Assembly: GCA_018466975.1 (NCBI GenBank) | Contig: CM031562.1 | Span: 558,001 to 622,000 of the forward strand | Reading direction: 5' to 3' | From: Sparassis latifolia | Taxonomy: Eukaryota; Basidiomycota; Agaricomycetes; Polyporales; Sparassidaceae | DNA length: 64,000 nt | Part shown: positions 32,995-44,884 of the stretch, in pieces | Layout: the number at the start of each line of letters is the position of its first letter | How positions within the stretch are numbered: position 1 is the first letter of the stretch | The notes under the pieces: model-generated | The model's input: the letters and a program-made list of their open reading frames with translations, nothing else | Told to the model about the DNA's origin: nothing | Databases searched by the model: none | Program-made: the position numbers and the translations under genes

Positions 32995-34461
32995 CTAGAT
33001 ATCACCGCTGGCCTTCTTCCCGCCCATCGCCCGTAGTAAACCGCGCACATCCATCTTCATGGGGATCTTTGGCGCTGTCTTCCTGGGAGGGACAACTGCG
33101 CGAGACTCAATGCGCGCAGGTACAGGGTTTGCTGACTTGGATTTGGGCGGAGGGGTAGGAGTGAAGGACGAGTCGATGAAATCTTTGCGGACCTGATCCG
33201 CATCAAGCGGGTTCGTGGGGCACTTGAAGGCTGGGCTCGGCGGCGTGAGTGTAAGGGGTGCAGGGCGGCGGCGAGGCTTGCCCTGTGCACTGTGAGATGC
33301 TACGCAGTCCGCAGCCGCATCTGGAACTGGAAAGATGTCGAGGAGGAACTCTGGCTTGCGCAAATGCTTCGCGGAGCGGCGGCTACGAGAGGGGAGTGCG
33401 AGGACCGACATGCCGGGTTTGCGCAACGCGCTGGGGTGTACCGTGCCGCCGAACACGGCGAGATCGTCGCGCTCCTCGGGCTGCATCGCGTAGCGGGGGT
33501 CAAGGTCTGAGTCAGCGCTCGACACGCTCTCCCTACGCTGCTCGTCCTCCGCCGCGCTGGATGCGGACCCGAAACGAACCCAGCCAACCTCGTTCAGGGC
33601 CTCGTCGCCGCCCAGGAGGTGCGCGTACTCCCATTCCTCGTCCTGGTCGCGCCAGATGCCTCCCTCGCCGTCGCGGAAAAAGTCGCCGACACCGACGAGC
33701 TTCCCGTCGACGACAGTGGCACCCGCTGCGCGCGCCTGGGCTTCAGCAAAACGGCGAATGTTATCTTCCATCTTGCCGCCGTCTGCGAACTGCATGAGGG
33801 CGAGCTCCGCGGCGAGCGGAGGGGGGCGGTACTTGGCGTACTTGGCCTTCTTACTCTTTTTCACTGCCTCGCTCGCCTGATTGCGAGCGGGCTTAGGTGG
33901 GGGCGTGGGGGGCATGGAGGAGGGCTTTGCGCGAATACGGCTCGGCCTGAGTGCGGAGAGGGAACGGAAACGCTTTAGGGTGCGGTGAGCCTTCGCGGGA
34001 GCGGGGCGCAACTTCTCAGGAATAGCAGACGCGGGACTCGTGGGCGTCGGGAGACGGACGAAGACAGAGGTGTACCCGACTGTGGTAACGTCGTGCTTGA
34101 AATCCTTAACAGAGGGGGTGATGTGAGTGATACTCGCGGTGGTGGGGGTGTCAAAGAAGTTCAAGAATGAGCCGGAGGGCACACGACCAGATCCGACAGA
34201 CGGGCGACGGGTGCGCGATGACACTGAAGAACGGCGGGTTAAGGACGATCTGCGGCGGGGACTGGACAATGGGGGAGAGCAAGGCGCAGGTGAACCGGGC
34301 TGTACGGTCGCAACCCAGGCAGAGACGGCCGAGACGGTCGCCGAACGGCGACGGCAAACGGTGACGGGGAGCAAGGGTAAGGGCTGCGTAGGACGCTTCT
34401 TCTGAGGCGGCGGCTGCGAGAGGAACGAATATACAGGGGTCGTTGTTTGTGAAGCGAACAT
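32995..34461 (-). CDS. Disordered conserved hypothetical protein, 488 residues
   Basis: A single long exon reading on the minus strand from ATG at 34461. A TTTTCTCTTCAG acceptor lies five bases before this ATG, suggesting an intron in the leader, so upstream in-frame ATGs (34707 and later) are less likely. The N-terminal third is Ser/Pro/Arg-rich. A short ordered core contains KKSKKAKYAKYRPPPLAAEL, ALMQFADGGKMEDNIRRFAE, a GVGDFFRDGEGGIWRDQDEE segment and YAHLLGGDEALNEVGWVRFG. The tail is Pro-rich and basic, ending RGLLRAMGGKKASGDI. I know of no function. Uninterrupted frame, codon bias (GC-rich third positions) and the ordered core support a real gene. Confidence 0.7.
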   Translation of the reverse strand: MFASQTTTPVYSFLSQPPPQKKRPTQPLPLLPVTVCRRRSATVSAVSAWVATVQPGSPAPCSPPLSSPRRRSSLTRRSSVSSRTRRPSVGSGRVPSGSFLNFFDTPTTASITHITPSVKDFKHDVTTVGYTSVFVRLPTPTSPASAIPEKLRPAPAKAHRTLKRFRSLSALRPSRIRAKPSSMPPTPPPKPARNQASEAVKKSKKAKYAKYRPPPLAAELALMQFADGGKMEDNIRRFAEAQARAAGATVVDGKLVGVGDFFRDGEGGIWRDQDEEWEYAHLLGGDEALNEVGWVRFGSASSAAEDEQRRESVSSADSDLDPRYAMQPEERDDLAVFGGTVHPSALRKPGMSVLALPSRSRRSAKHLRKPEFLLDIFPVPDAAADCVASHSAQGKPRRRPAPLTLTPPSPAFKCPTNPLDADQVRKDFIDSSFTPTPPPKSKSANPVPARIESRAVVPPRKTAPKIPMKMDVRGLLRAMGGKKASGDI

Positions 34462-36355
34462 AGACACTGAAGAGAAAATAGCGGTCAGTACATTGCAGAA
34501 TGTGAGTACAAGAGAGCGCAGGAGAGACGGAGCCAATGGATTCATCAGAGTCGACGATAAACGTTCCCCGCGAAACCGTAGGTCTTCAACGGTCAAGATA
34601 AATAAAATACTCACAAAATGGGGGATATGGATATAATGTTGGATACAGAGATAGATGTATTGATACAGAGGTTGAGGTCGAGAGAATTGATCGAGTTCCA
34701 AGCACAAGTAATGAGAGGATGAGCACTAGACTAGCTGGTGGTGAAGATACCACCCGCAGAGCCGCCTCCTTTTGACCGTCTGAAGGAACAAAAGTGCGAG
34801 GCTGCCTCCCGAGCAGACAATAGCTCTGACATGTCGCCTATAAACATATCGAAAGCGCTGGTGGTGGTAGCCAAATTACGACCGTGTAGCAGCGATTAAT
34901 CCTTCCCGAGGACCCCAGAGACTGCCAGGGCCATTTCTTATTGTCCACTACAAACTTCTGGGCCACAACGTAAATACCACACTCCTGGTGTCCTCGTTCT
35001 AGCACAAGCCCTTCCTCTTTCTCCGCTACCTCCCCGTCGACGCAAGACAATAAGAATGGCTTCCTGGTCAATGTGCCAGCACCGCCCGTGACTCCCATCA
35101 TACGCCAATTATTCCGCTGGCCATTCCTGAAGCTTTTCCGACCACAGGATCTGCACACGCAATTGTCTTACAGCTGCAGGCGTGTTCTCCAGTACATTAA
35201 GCTCCTACACATAGCGCCATGCATTTGCGTCCATCAGAGACATTGCATGCTAGAGCACGACGACGATAAGTCATTTGATTCACTCTCGTATTGTTCGTGT
35301 CGCAGCGTGTCGTTTATGGCGAGGAACACACTTTCATCTATGCGCTGAGTGGGCCATCAAATTGGATATCGATTTCTCAATGACGTAGGACTTGTTGGTT
35401 GAACAGACGTGAAGTCCCCATTCTTGAGGCGCATACTTTCATGTGCGTGCAGGATTTACCAATTTTCGTATACCCCACAACGATAACAAAATCGTGAGCA
35501 TAGCGCAATCGGAACGCCGGCCGTACTGCTCACAATGACAGCGAGTATTCGCTCATTGAATATATCTGGCCAGGTTGTCATATTGCGGTGAACTCATTGA
35601 TTTTTCTATTTCGTGAACTTCGGATGGCGTCGGTGAACGCGTACACCCCGTGCTGAAGTCGGGAGTTATCAGAAGACCATAGCCGACGTTGACAAACTCC
35701 TCGGGTCGACCAGATAATGTAAGTCCAATTTCATTCACCTTACCATTCATAATGCACGTGTGGGATAGTCAAGTCGTAAGTCCGTCGTGACTTCAAGACC
35801 AAAGTAACTCGCTCTGCTCCTCCTCGCATGAACCCTTAGGACGCCGTAGACGTCGTTGCGATGTTCTGCTCGTTGTATAATTCGAAGTCATGCTCAGCAA
35901 GGTTGCCTTTTCCCCAATAGTCCTATGTCTTCCCGAACTTGGACATATGCCCTACTCCGGAATACAAACGGGGAAGGCCTCTATAATAGCGGTCCAAAAA
36001 CAATAGGATTCATTTCATACGGTCGGATTAATTCAGAATGTTGGTCTCAATGTTACGAATATATCGGTGCAAGGAGCGTCGTTGCTCCTGTCGTTTGTGC
36101 TTGTAAACAACCCCAGGTTTATCAAGCGTAGGACTACTAAATGCATGCGCGACGAGCGACAGAATAGCACAGAGGCGTTTATACGCATAATTCTACGTGT
36201 TGCATAGGGTATCATAGTTGCACAATCCTGAATAACGTTACGAGATACCACACACCGCCAGCGGTACAGCCAAATCCAGTGGCCATGGTCTGTACTTCAC
36301 ACGCCAGACCAGGGAGTAATGTTGCGTGAGAGCGAATACAACGTCTCCCCGCAAG
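34462..36355. other. 1.9 kb without a supportable gene
   Basis: It begins as the promoter of the disordered-protein gene. An open minus-strand frame at 34838-35158 has no recognisable motif, and the remainder (35.2-36.3 kb) shows only short chance ORFs. No repeats seen. Confidence 0.4.
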
Positions 36356-38265
36356 TCAAACAACAGTACTTTGTGAATCAGGGGGCAACTGTGCACACAA
36401 TTGCCCACTTGCGATGACCGCGCGGGAAAACTCCGCAAAGTCGCTTTTCGATGCCTTGCCGCGCTGTATTTTTGATATTGGCGAAACAACAGTCGCAAAG
36501 AAGAAACGCAGGGATATTAGGGCGTTGTCGTGCAGCGACAGGCAGCGACAGACCTTCAGCGCATAAATCACGACCTGCTGCTTCCATTGACCGGGAGGGA
36601 CCCCTTCACGTTCCTCCAACTCCTTCAATACAATCCTGAGGACACCTTGCTCCTCGTCGTAGGTGCAACGAACCGTCGGCCGTAGCCGCACGCTCATCGT
36701 GACCTTCCATACCTGTTCTCGACGAAACACTGCAAATTTCCCGGTGAGCATTCCAGTCAAAGGCACCGGGCAGCGAGAATAAATTTGAACGCACGTATCC
36801 GCTCTTCCCCAGTTTCCTTGTGTACCAAGATCTTGGCGTGCCCCAAGATGCCGTCCGAGAACTCGCGCCCCCGCTTCACATATACCTTCGCGCCCTTCAG
36901 CTCCGTACGAATAGTTTCGTCCTCCTCACCCGTTAAAGCTGCACGGATGCAAAGATATCAGACGGTAGTCGACCTGGAGCTAAATGGTACTTACTGCTGT
37001 GGGTACTTTTCGAATAAAGATGTGCCGCTAGAGGATATTCGGGGTGGTCGCCTTTAATGAAGACGAACCTTCCCCACTTGATAAAGCAGCATCACACACT
37101 GCCTGTGCATCATCTTGCGACGTAGTCAATTCCGTACTGGAAGGAGCGTTCAGAATGATGCTGCCGGAGCACCAAACTGGCTTGAACCCCGACCTCGGGG
37201 AAATACTAGAAGTGGACGTCGTAGTGAAGGAGGAGGAACTCCCGGCGAACGACTTAAATGCCGTGGATGGTTTAACCTGCACCATCAGATAAACTATTCA
37301 ATGATAAATCTCGATATCTGCGGAGGAGTGACTTACAGCAGGTATTGGCTGCATCGACGAAAAAATGGAAGGCTTGCACTCGCTGTGGGGTTTTGGAATC
37401 GGAAAAGAGAAAGGCGTCTGCGAAGCAATATCTGGCTCTTCTATCTTGATTTGTGTCGCTGTTTCTCCCGAGAAAAAGGCCTCTTGTTGCTGCCCATCTG
37501 CAACAACAACTTTTACAGCTGGGACCGTCTCCAGTTGCTGCTGGTCGGCGGTGATAATGTTTACAGTCTGCGTGCTGGTCATCGCTGCCTCGCCCTCGTT
37601 CTTTACTGTAGACTCCGGATCGTAGGAAGCAGGTGGTGTCTTGCACCTCTTCCTTGGCGGACTGGAGGAGCGATCCTAAACTCGACATCAACCCTATGCG
37701 AAATCGCTGCTGCGCAATGACAACCACCTTTGCAGCCCCATGTGTCTCCCCATCGGGCTAGAAAATCCGCGTAAGTATTGGAGTCGCGATATAATGCGAA
37801 GGTCGTATACATCGTTGTTGCCTTCATCCCTGTTCTTCCTCTTCAGCGTTCCGGGCTCCGTGTCGTCCAACGCCTAACCAGATAATGATAACATGAACAC
37901 CACTGATACACGAGGCTGGCAAGATACGCTCACGTTTACGCTCTCGGGTGGGGAAGGATAGACGGAGACTGGCGGTTCAGAGCCTGTGCCCTCGCTGTCC
38001 AAAGTCATCGTGCTATCGCATGATGAGAACATGCTCGCAACGCTCTGACTCCGTGCCAGCACCTCACGCTTGCGCTCTTCCTCCGCAAGCCTGTCCCCAA
38101 AATCATAGATCATTGAGCCTCTTACTCGGTTGAAAGGGTTAATCAGCTCACCGTTGGGTATTCAAGCTGTGGCTACGCCGGCGCCGCGTCACATTATAGC
38201 CAAACGCTGCCGAGACAGTCGCAAGCGCACAGCAGACCAGGTTAAAGTCGTTCAAGGGGAACATG
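36356..38265 (-). CDS. Ran-binding-domain protein with N-terminal transmembrane segment
   Basis: Start at 38265. Exon 1 begins MFPLNDFNLVCCALATVSAA, giving a hydrophobic stretch, then FGYNVTRRRRSHS. It splices (GTGAGC to GACAG) to LAEEERKREVLARSQSVAS. Further exons give LDDTEPGTLKRKNRDEGNND, SPPRKRCKTPPASYDPES, PFSFPIPKPHSECKPSIFSS and FAGSSSSFTTTSTSSISPRS then GFKPVW, like the Ser/Phe-rich linkers of nucleoporin-type Ran binders. The RanBP1-like domain follows: GEEDETIRTELKGAKVYVKR, then LGHAKILVHKETGEERI joined to LFRREQVWKVTMSVRLRPTV and GVLRIVLKELE. The last exon is RGKASKSDFAEFSRAVI to the stop at 36356. It probably binds Ran-GTP. The membrane segment followed by RRRR suggests anchoring at the nuclear envelope or ER, which is inference. 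Confidence 0.78.
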
Positions 38266-39494
38266 ATGTGGAGGATCGGGTCAATCCGATGCCAGGATAC
38301 AATACAGTCCCCAAATTCCAGATGTACGGGATAAGCGAGTTCGTGTTCGCGAGTGATATCACAGCAAGGGGCGCGGGTAGCGAAAGGATGACACGATTGT
38401 GTGTCGTGCTTTAAGTACACAGCTAGGTTGTGCTCTGAGAGGGGGAATCCCTTCTCCCCGGAAATGCCTGGCTTCCGCACCACCGACATGCTGCTACCGT
38501 GCGGTAGACACGTGCAGGTGGGCATGATGATATCGCTGGGAATCCCCGTTCGTGCACCGATTTGGCTTTAGATGAAGATCTTCATAGTGACGACGACGAT
38601 TCTGTCTTGCGAGCATGGCTCACGAATGAGCTCCAGAGTCAGCTGAGCGCTGTTGGTTTATGTCGAACTACTGAAGAATGGAGACAGTACAAATTTGCGC
38701 TCCCCAGCTCGCATAGGCGTTCACCAGCAAAGTCGTGCAACACTAGAGTAGTTCGCCGCAGGCGTGAAACGCGAACGAGCGCAGTAAGTCACACCGTGGT
38801 ATGCGATGATGTTGTGACTAGGGAAGACACGCACACAAAATTCTGCATGGTGCATGATGCATGAGCTTCAGTACCTGAATGTGAACTTTAGGACATGAGA
38901 TGTCAGGTCAACAATTAATGAGCACGATTCCGCGCTCGCGCTGGATATATGACTTGAAGGAGGCGGGCGTCGGGCGCCGCGGTCTGAATCGGGTGCCAGC
39001 CGGATCCCGCCCACACTGTGCGCCCCTTCGGCCCGGCATCCCGGGAAGCATAGACTTAGACGCTCATATCCTCCGCAAGTTCCAAGACAGAAGTGAAAAT
39101 CCGTTTATCTGTGCAGATGCCCGACTACTACTGAAAATGATGTATGCTAATCAGATAGATGCAGGTAACTCTAGGGACCAAGGTAGTACTGACACCAAAC
39201 CAATGACCGACCGACCAAACAACCAACCGAGACCAATGAAAACAGCAACAGGGACACACGAGCAGCCCAGAGAAAAAGCAAAGGTGTACAGCAAGTCAGA
39301 TATCTAAGTAATGCCATTGCGAACGTGATGCGCCCAATACATGCAAGCGCGGGGGCGGGGCGTGCAGCGATGAGAATGCGACGAAACGTTATGGATTATG
39401 GACCAGATGACGTGGGCGGAAGGAACGACAGTTAACTATGAGCAGATGGTATCGTCATGACGAGCGTGAGCGCGCGGCAAGGGGGTATACGGGA
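38266..39494. other. Intergenic region, no gene supported
   Basis: Contains upstream sequence of the Ran-binding gene and the 3' side of the wall-protein gene. A plus-strand frame at 38900-39307 has no motif and ends in a low-complexity GACC/AACC run (about 39205-39235). Confidence 0.4.
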
Positions 39495-40373
39495 TTACAA
39501 TGCCACGGAGAACGTGAGCGCCGCGACGCCGAGCGCGACGGCAGCGTGGAAGACATGACTGTTCACCTCGAGCACGCCTGCACCATTGGTGGTGCTAGAT
39601 CCGGAGGGCAAGCTGGGCGATGTGCTGGAAGAGCCTGAGGGCTTCGCGCCGGACACGGTCAACATGCCCAATTTCGAAGCGGGCGGACTGGAGCTCGAGT
39701 TGGGCGCGGAGGTACTGGCAGAGGCGCTGGAGGAGGGTGTGCTGCTAGGAGATCCAGACGCGATGGCTTGGGCTCCGCCGATGCTTTGGCCCGCAGAGGG
39801 TTCGGGGACGGCGCTCGACGGACCAGTGAGCGCGCCAATGCCCCAAGGGATCGCGCTGCCGTCCGGCTGAGTGCTGTTCGCCGCAGGCACTGTCTTCCCA
39901 GACGAGTCTGCGATGGCGAAGCGACCTGTCCAGTGGGACGTGTTCGAATACGGAGTGGTGAACTGGTAGAAGTAAATCGGGGCGTTCGGAGTTACCTGAA
40001 GAACGCGGATCAATGAAAAACAGTGGCAAGAAGCGGAGGTAGACTCACGCTCGGGCAAGTGTAATCAAAGCCAGTTTTTTTAGGATCAGCTCCATTTACA
40101 GTTGCCACCGCTATTTGATAAGCGTGTCAGTACTGACACACAGGGCAGGGACACTGTAGACGTACTAGTCATATACTGCATCTCTTCATTGTTCCCGGAC
40201 ATGAGCTCGATGTTCATGACGGTCCAAATGCCCGTGGTATCCACGTCCCAGTCGATGTGACAGCTCGCTCCTTCGTTGAACACGTCGCCAGGACTAGGGT
40301 CAGACGGCGTCGGATCGGCATGCACAACTGCAATGAACGCGAGGAGTGCGGTAAAGAAGGCCGGAGCAAACAT
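39495..40373 (-). CDS. GPI-anchored Ser-rich cell-wall protein, Kre9/Knh1-like domain
   Basis: Start at 40373 gives a signal peptide (MFAPAFFTALLAFIAVVHA). Next is a short Ig-like Kre9/Knh1-type domain: DVFNEGASCHIDWDVDTTGI, then WTVMNIELMSGNNEEMQYMT. Short introns lead to VATVNGADPKKTGFDYTCPS and VTPNAPIYFYQFTTPY, with GRFAIADSSGK near its end. A long Ser/Thr/Pro-rich stalk (SGSPSSTPSSSASASTSAP) ends in small residues (STTNGAG) and a C-terminal hydrophobic tail (HAAVALGVAALTFSVAL), the signature of GPI anchoring. Such proteins are secreted, heavily O-mannosylated and sit at the plasma membrane or wall. Basidiomycetes carry many paralogues, so exact function is not predictable. Confidence 0.85.
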
Positions 40374-41048
40374 GGCGGCGTTTTGGGAGATAATGAACGA
40401 TGAAAAGTAAGAGGTTGTCAAGGGGCAGACTGAACGGAAATGTGAGTGGAAGAATGAGAAAAAAAATCGTAGAAATATACAAACTTCGAGGGTGCAGTGG
40501 TATCCCAGGGTTGTTGCGGTGGATTTCAAAAGAGCGACGGGTGTAAAGGAGCGAAAGGTCCTGAACTCTGGGGAGAACAGGACGTGAGGCTAACAACAAC
40601 GACGGTAGAGGTCAAAAATGCCAGTTGATATCAGTATTTGATAGCGCCTGTCAATGTTTGCCGGGCCGGCCACGCGATCGAGCGCCAACCACCTCACCTG
40701 CCTTTTATAGATACCAGACTCTCTGATGCCAGTTTAGGAAATATGTATTCACAGGGGAAAAAGCATAGCGTAGCGGCTGTAAGATATTAGGAGGTAACTG
40801 CATCTTAGAAACGTACTCCTCAAGATTCTAGTACAAGTCTCGCTTCACTCTCGGAGAAGTCGATGGTAATACAACAGAAAATCGACATCAGAGGTAAATG
40901 TGACCAATATATTGCTTCCCGCTGTCGAGATACTCCCGTCAGTCGTCGGTGTGTTCGAGAAACAGCCTGTGTTGCTGTTACAAGGTCTCAGGGTGCTGAG
41001 CAGCGCAATATTTCGGACACGAATGTGGAGGCGGTATGGCTTTCGGTC
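40374..41048. other. Intergenic region between wall-protein start and RNase H2C end
   Basis: Upstream region of the minus-strand wall-protein gene. No feature recognised beyond possible promoter sequence. Confidence 0.4.
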
Positions 41049-41903
41049 TCAATCCTCACATCGGTGTATCTGTGGAGAAAATATCCGTTTGTTAGCTCAA
41101 AGAGACAAGGTCGAAAATGCGAAAGTCACCTCGGCAGCCAACCTGGTCCACTCGGTCAACGAGCGCAGGTATTCATCCTTGCCCTCATCTACGGGAATGT
41201 CGGGGTGCCACAGGACGAAAGAGGAGAAAGAGGATGTTGGTTCCAGAACTCGTGATGGAGCATCGTGGTCCCATGCAGCTTCCATATTGAAGTCCCCAGT
41301 GTCTCCATCCTCTCCAGGGTCCACTTCCGTGGCACGCGAGCGACGGGTACTGCGCTTGCCCGCTTTCTTACCCTTATCTCTTGCCTTTTCTCTCTCCAAC
41401 TCCACGTCTCTGCTCGCTCCAGCGTGTTTGTCCTTCCCGTCGTCCGGCGGCCGCAAGACGATCCCAGCGTATCCCTGGGGCAGTTCCACCGTTAGACCCT
41501 GCATTATCCGGCCTCTGAATGCAGCCACGAAACGTTTGCTCGCGTTTAGTGATGAGTTTCCCTCCTCCACCATCTCGACATCTACGGCAGTGTCCAAGGA
41601 GGTTACCGATGTCGCAGGTATTGACGCGGTGGAGGAGCTAGCGACCAGAGTGGATTGTGAAGAACCTGATGCGGTCTGTGCATCCGCAGAAGGAGGTGTG
41701 GAGTCTCCACTGGAGCTCGGCGTGATCTGGGGTGTAGCTTCTTTACCATAGGTAAGCGGTGGTGCAGGTTTGACGCGAAAGTACGTCGAGATGGGGGCGG
41801 GGCCGGCGTAGGCTATGTGGAAGGGCATGAGGTTGGGCGTGCATGTCGGAATAGATCCCTTTATTTGCGCAATTCTAATTTCTGGAGCAGCAGACGTGGA
41901 CAT
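41049..41903 (-). CDS. Ribonuclease H2 non-catalytic subunit C (Rnh203-like)
   Basis: Two exons (41903-41130 and 41069-41049) encode 264 residues. The frame is also open upstream, but ATG at 41903 gives the family-typical start (MSTSAAPEIRIAQIKGSIP). Family blocks are CTPNLMPFHIAYAGPAPIST with YFRVKPAP, then after a Ser/Thr-rich insert RFVAAFRGRIMQGLTVELPQ and GYAGIVLRPP. The C-terminal part is SFVLWHPDIPVDEGKDEYLR with SLTEWTRLAAE, then the tiny last exon IHRCED. This subunit stabilises the heterotrimer that removes ribonucleotides and RNA primers from DNA in the nucleus. It is divergent from the HIRIP3-like gene. Confidence 0.87.
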
Positions 41904-42480
41904 GGTGGTGAGTGGCAACAGACAAGTATTAAGTGAGCTTGAGCTGTTGCGACGCGACGCGAACGCGCTCAAGCCACGTGCGGCGCCAAATACAACCAAA
42001 CGTGTCAACAACTTCGCGTCGCGTGACTGACGCGCTTCGTTTCGGCTTGGCTTCGACCACCATCATCTCTCACTCGCAATTTCGGAGCTGCGGGCGTCGG
42101 CAAGTCCGACGTAGTTCATAAAGATAAGTTAACGTCGAAAGTGCTCGTAGTAGGTGAGTTACTTGTCTCCTTAGCGTGCGAGGGACGCGCTGCACAGCTG
42201 GATGGACGCCGCCGTGGACATGGACGGACAGCTGCTGTGAATGACCTCATGCGATTGTATTTACTTGGGCTAAGCATGCGTCTGCCTGAGTGCTGCATAT
42301 TGGTGGCCAGCCCACCTGGGTGATGTCTCATCATTGTGATCACAGCCTTGCTCGTTATCCAGTGCCTACATATATCAGGAAGCTCACACGGAGCGTCGCC
42401 CATTACCGGACCGATATGCTATATTCCGCAAGGTTCTTCTATCACAGAGCTGGTATTGATATTCTTTAGACAGTGCCACC
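41904..42480. promoter_or_regulatory. Bidirectional promoter region of RNase H2C and the HIRIP3-like gene
   Basis: 577 bp between divergent starts of two nuclear DNA/chromatin genes. No gene or clear motif inside. Head-to-head arrangement suggests joint expression. Confidence 0.45.
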
Positions 42481-44291
42481 ATGCCCGACCTTGATACCAC
42501 TGAGATAGAGAAAGTGACGGTTGCGGTTGTCAAGCAAAGCGTCCAGGATGGGACAGTCTCGTACGCATTGAGACATACCTTGAGGTTGTTCACCCTCTTG
42601 ACGCACTACACAGTGAATTGACGCCCCGCCTCGTCCGGCAAGAAGTAGAGAAGCGGATGTCTCTTCAGGCCGGAGTACTCGATGAGAAACGCTACAAGGG
42701 GATTGTCAAGGCTGCAATCGACTCCACCATGGTATGCACTGTGTGTTGTTGGCGTTTCTGCGGTCAGCTGATGGTTGTCAACCGTACGTCCCAGGATGGA
42801 GATGACGATGATCAGACCAGCCCCGAAAAGCCAAAGCCAAAGAAGGCCGAGCCTAAAGTGGCACCGAAGCCCAAGGCCAAGAAGAAGGCTGAGGAAGACA
42901 GCACTTCTAAGAAAGCAAGAAAGAGCACGAAGGCCAAGCGCTCTCCTGTACATTCAACTTAAACGTACTTAGCCTCTTAGTACTAACGGTAGTTCAGTCA
43001 GTAGTTCCCTCAGATGATGAAGCTGGAGAAAAGGACGAGGTCCCATCCTCCAGCAAGGCGAAATCCAAGGCCCAAACTACGAAGAAGGGTAAACAGGTCG
43101 AAGAAATGGCCGAAGTACGGGCCCTTTTTTTCCAAACCACACATCCACTTATCGATGTTCATCCAGGACAGCGACGCAGATTCTGCTGCTGAACCGCCGA
43201 AGAAGCGGCAGAAGAAAGCGGTTGCGGATAAGATCGTCAAGGAGTCGCCTGCTTCGAAGCCGAAACAGCAGTCTAACACAAACGCTCTCGTGTCGAAATC
43301 TCACGTCGAACCTCCGGTACCGGCAAAGGCGTCTGGATCCAGTGCCGGCCAGTCGTCCAAGGACGATGCGGAAGAAAGCGGGAACGTAGGTATCGTGTTT
43401 TGAACGGACATTCATTCTCTCTTGACTGCTCGTGCAGAAGAGCGAATCTGAGATGTCCGTCCTGATTGACGAACCGCCGAAGAAGCGCGGAAGGAAGAAG
43501 AAAGACGAAGTAAGTGTGAAATATTAACTTGCGCCCTGTTTCCTTCGCTAATTTTGACTGAAGGACTCGGGGAAAACGGTAGAGTTTCTCACCTTTCGCT
43601 GTGATGCACTACTTGCTAATAAACTGTTGCAAGACGAAGGGGAGCAAGCAAGAGCAGAAAGAGAAAAGGGGCAAGAAGCCTGCGAAGGAACTGACTAAGG
43701 ACGATGAAACCATCAAGCGACTAAAAGTACGTCTCTGCCTTTAGCTCTCAGCGGGTAGTTAGTTGGCCGTAGCGCATGGCTTATACTAACGCGTGGGTAT
43801 CAGTCCTTCGTTGTAGCATGCGGTGTACGCAAAGTCTGGGCGAAGGAATTCAAGGACCTCGACACGCCTGCAGCGCAGATTAAACGGCTGAAAGACATAC
43901 TCAGCGACCTCGGCATGTCAGGACGCATGAGCCTCGAGCAGGCCAAGGCCATCAAAGAGAAGAGGGAGCTCGCCCAGGAACTGGGTAAGTACATGAGGAT
44001 CACATTCAGCACAGACTGACTGAGACTCCTGTCCCATGCGTTGTGCAGAGGACGTCCAGACTTTCGAGAAAGCCGTTACGTCCGGTCCACGTCCCTCTCG
44101 CACGCGCGGAAATGTAGCAGAGGATCCCGAAGCGGAAGACCAGTCTGACGACGACGAGGCGGCCGTGGCAAAGCGACGACGTGTACGTGTCCTCCATGTC
44201 TTACCTGTCTTTTCTTCGCTGATGTAGCGTGCAGGCTACTACCCGCCAGACAATAATGGCGTTCCTGGGAGATCAGAGCGATAGCGATTGA
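42481..44291 (+). CDS. HIRIP3-like histone chaperone
   Basis: Start at 42481 in good context (GTGCCACCATGCCC). Exon 1 ends in QDGTVS and joins via GTACGC-CACAG to SELTPRLVRQEVEKRMSLQ, then YKGIVKAAIDSTM, an N-terminal DEK-C-like helical domain. The middle is a long Lys/Glu/Ser-rich disordered tract over several exons (KPKAKKKAEEDSTSKKARKS, AEPPKKRQKKAV, EPPKKRGRKKKDE). The C-terminal conserved segment FVVACGVRKVWAKEFKDLD, then RLKDILSDLGMSGRMSLEQA and KAIKEKRELAQEL, resembles the HIRIP3 histone-binding (CHZ-type) region. A last exon ends TIMAFLGDQSDSD. About nine exons. It likely escorts H2A-H2B or related histones in the nucleus. The family call is by motif order. Confidence 0.75.
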
Positions 44292-44884
44292 ATGAACTGA
44301 TGAGGAATGTCTTGTTACTGCTTCATTTGTTATATGGTCGTCTGCCTGTCTCTTCGCCGGCAGATTTCGGGTCTCTGTAATCAAATTGCTTTCATGTGCT
44401 TGTGTTCTGGTTTTCCTGATAGCGAGACAAAGTTCATTCCTCACCCCCATTGTCCAACGCTGTGTTTGTCCGTATCGCTACAGCAGCATTGTAGAGTTCA
44501 CTGATACTTTGTGAGCGGCCGGGCGGGAACATGCAAGACAGTAACTTAGTAGTACGCGTCGCGACGCGTCATTGTGGCACGTGATCCCGGATCGCGCACA
44601 GTGTGCTCTCGTTTTCTCCTCATGCTCAAGCTGCATCGCACATATCACACCGGACTTCCTCACACCTCACACTCCAGCTGGACACGCACCGCTGAACCAC
44701 CTTGTCCAACTATTTCTAATTTATCTCCTGGTGGAAAAGAGATCGATCAAACCTGTGACATAGTACAGTAATCACGTCAATCCACAAACAGTCTACGTTA
44801 TTCGTACAAGCGCAGGTAGCGCAAACTTATATTTAAACAGGAGGTTCATATTGACGAAGAGATGTTATGATGTGCTAGATCCCC
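44292..44884. other. Intergenic region before VPS25
   Basis: About 590 bp with no recognisable gene. It holds the 3' flank of the HIRIP3-like gene and the promoter of VPS25. Nothing specific seen. Confidence 0.4.

Noticed and set aside
33258..33797. 179-codon plus-strand ORF
   Set aside because: GC-rich antisense frame of the disordered minus-strand gene at 32995-34461.
39205..39235. GACC/AACC low-complexity run
   Set aside because: Short simple sequence in a spacer, not telomere-like and not a regular tandem repeat.
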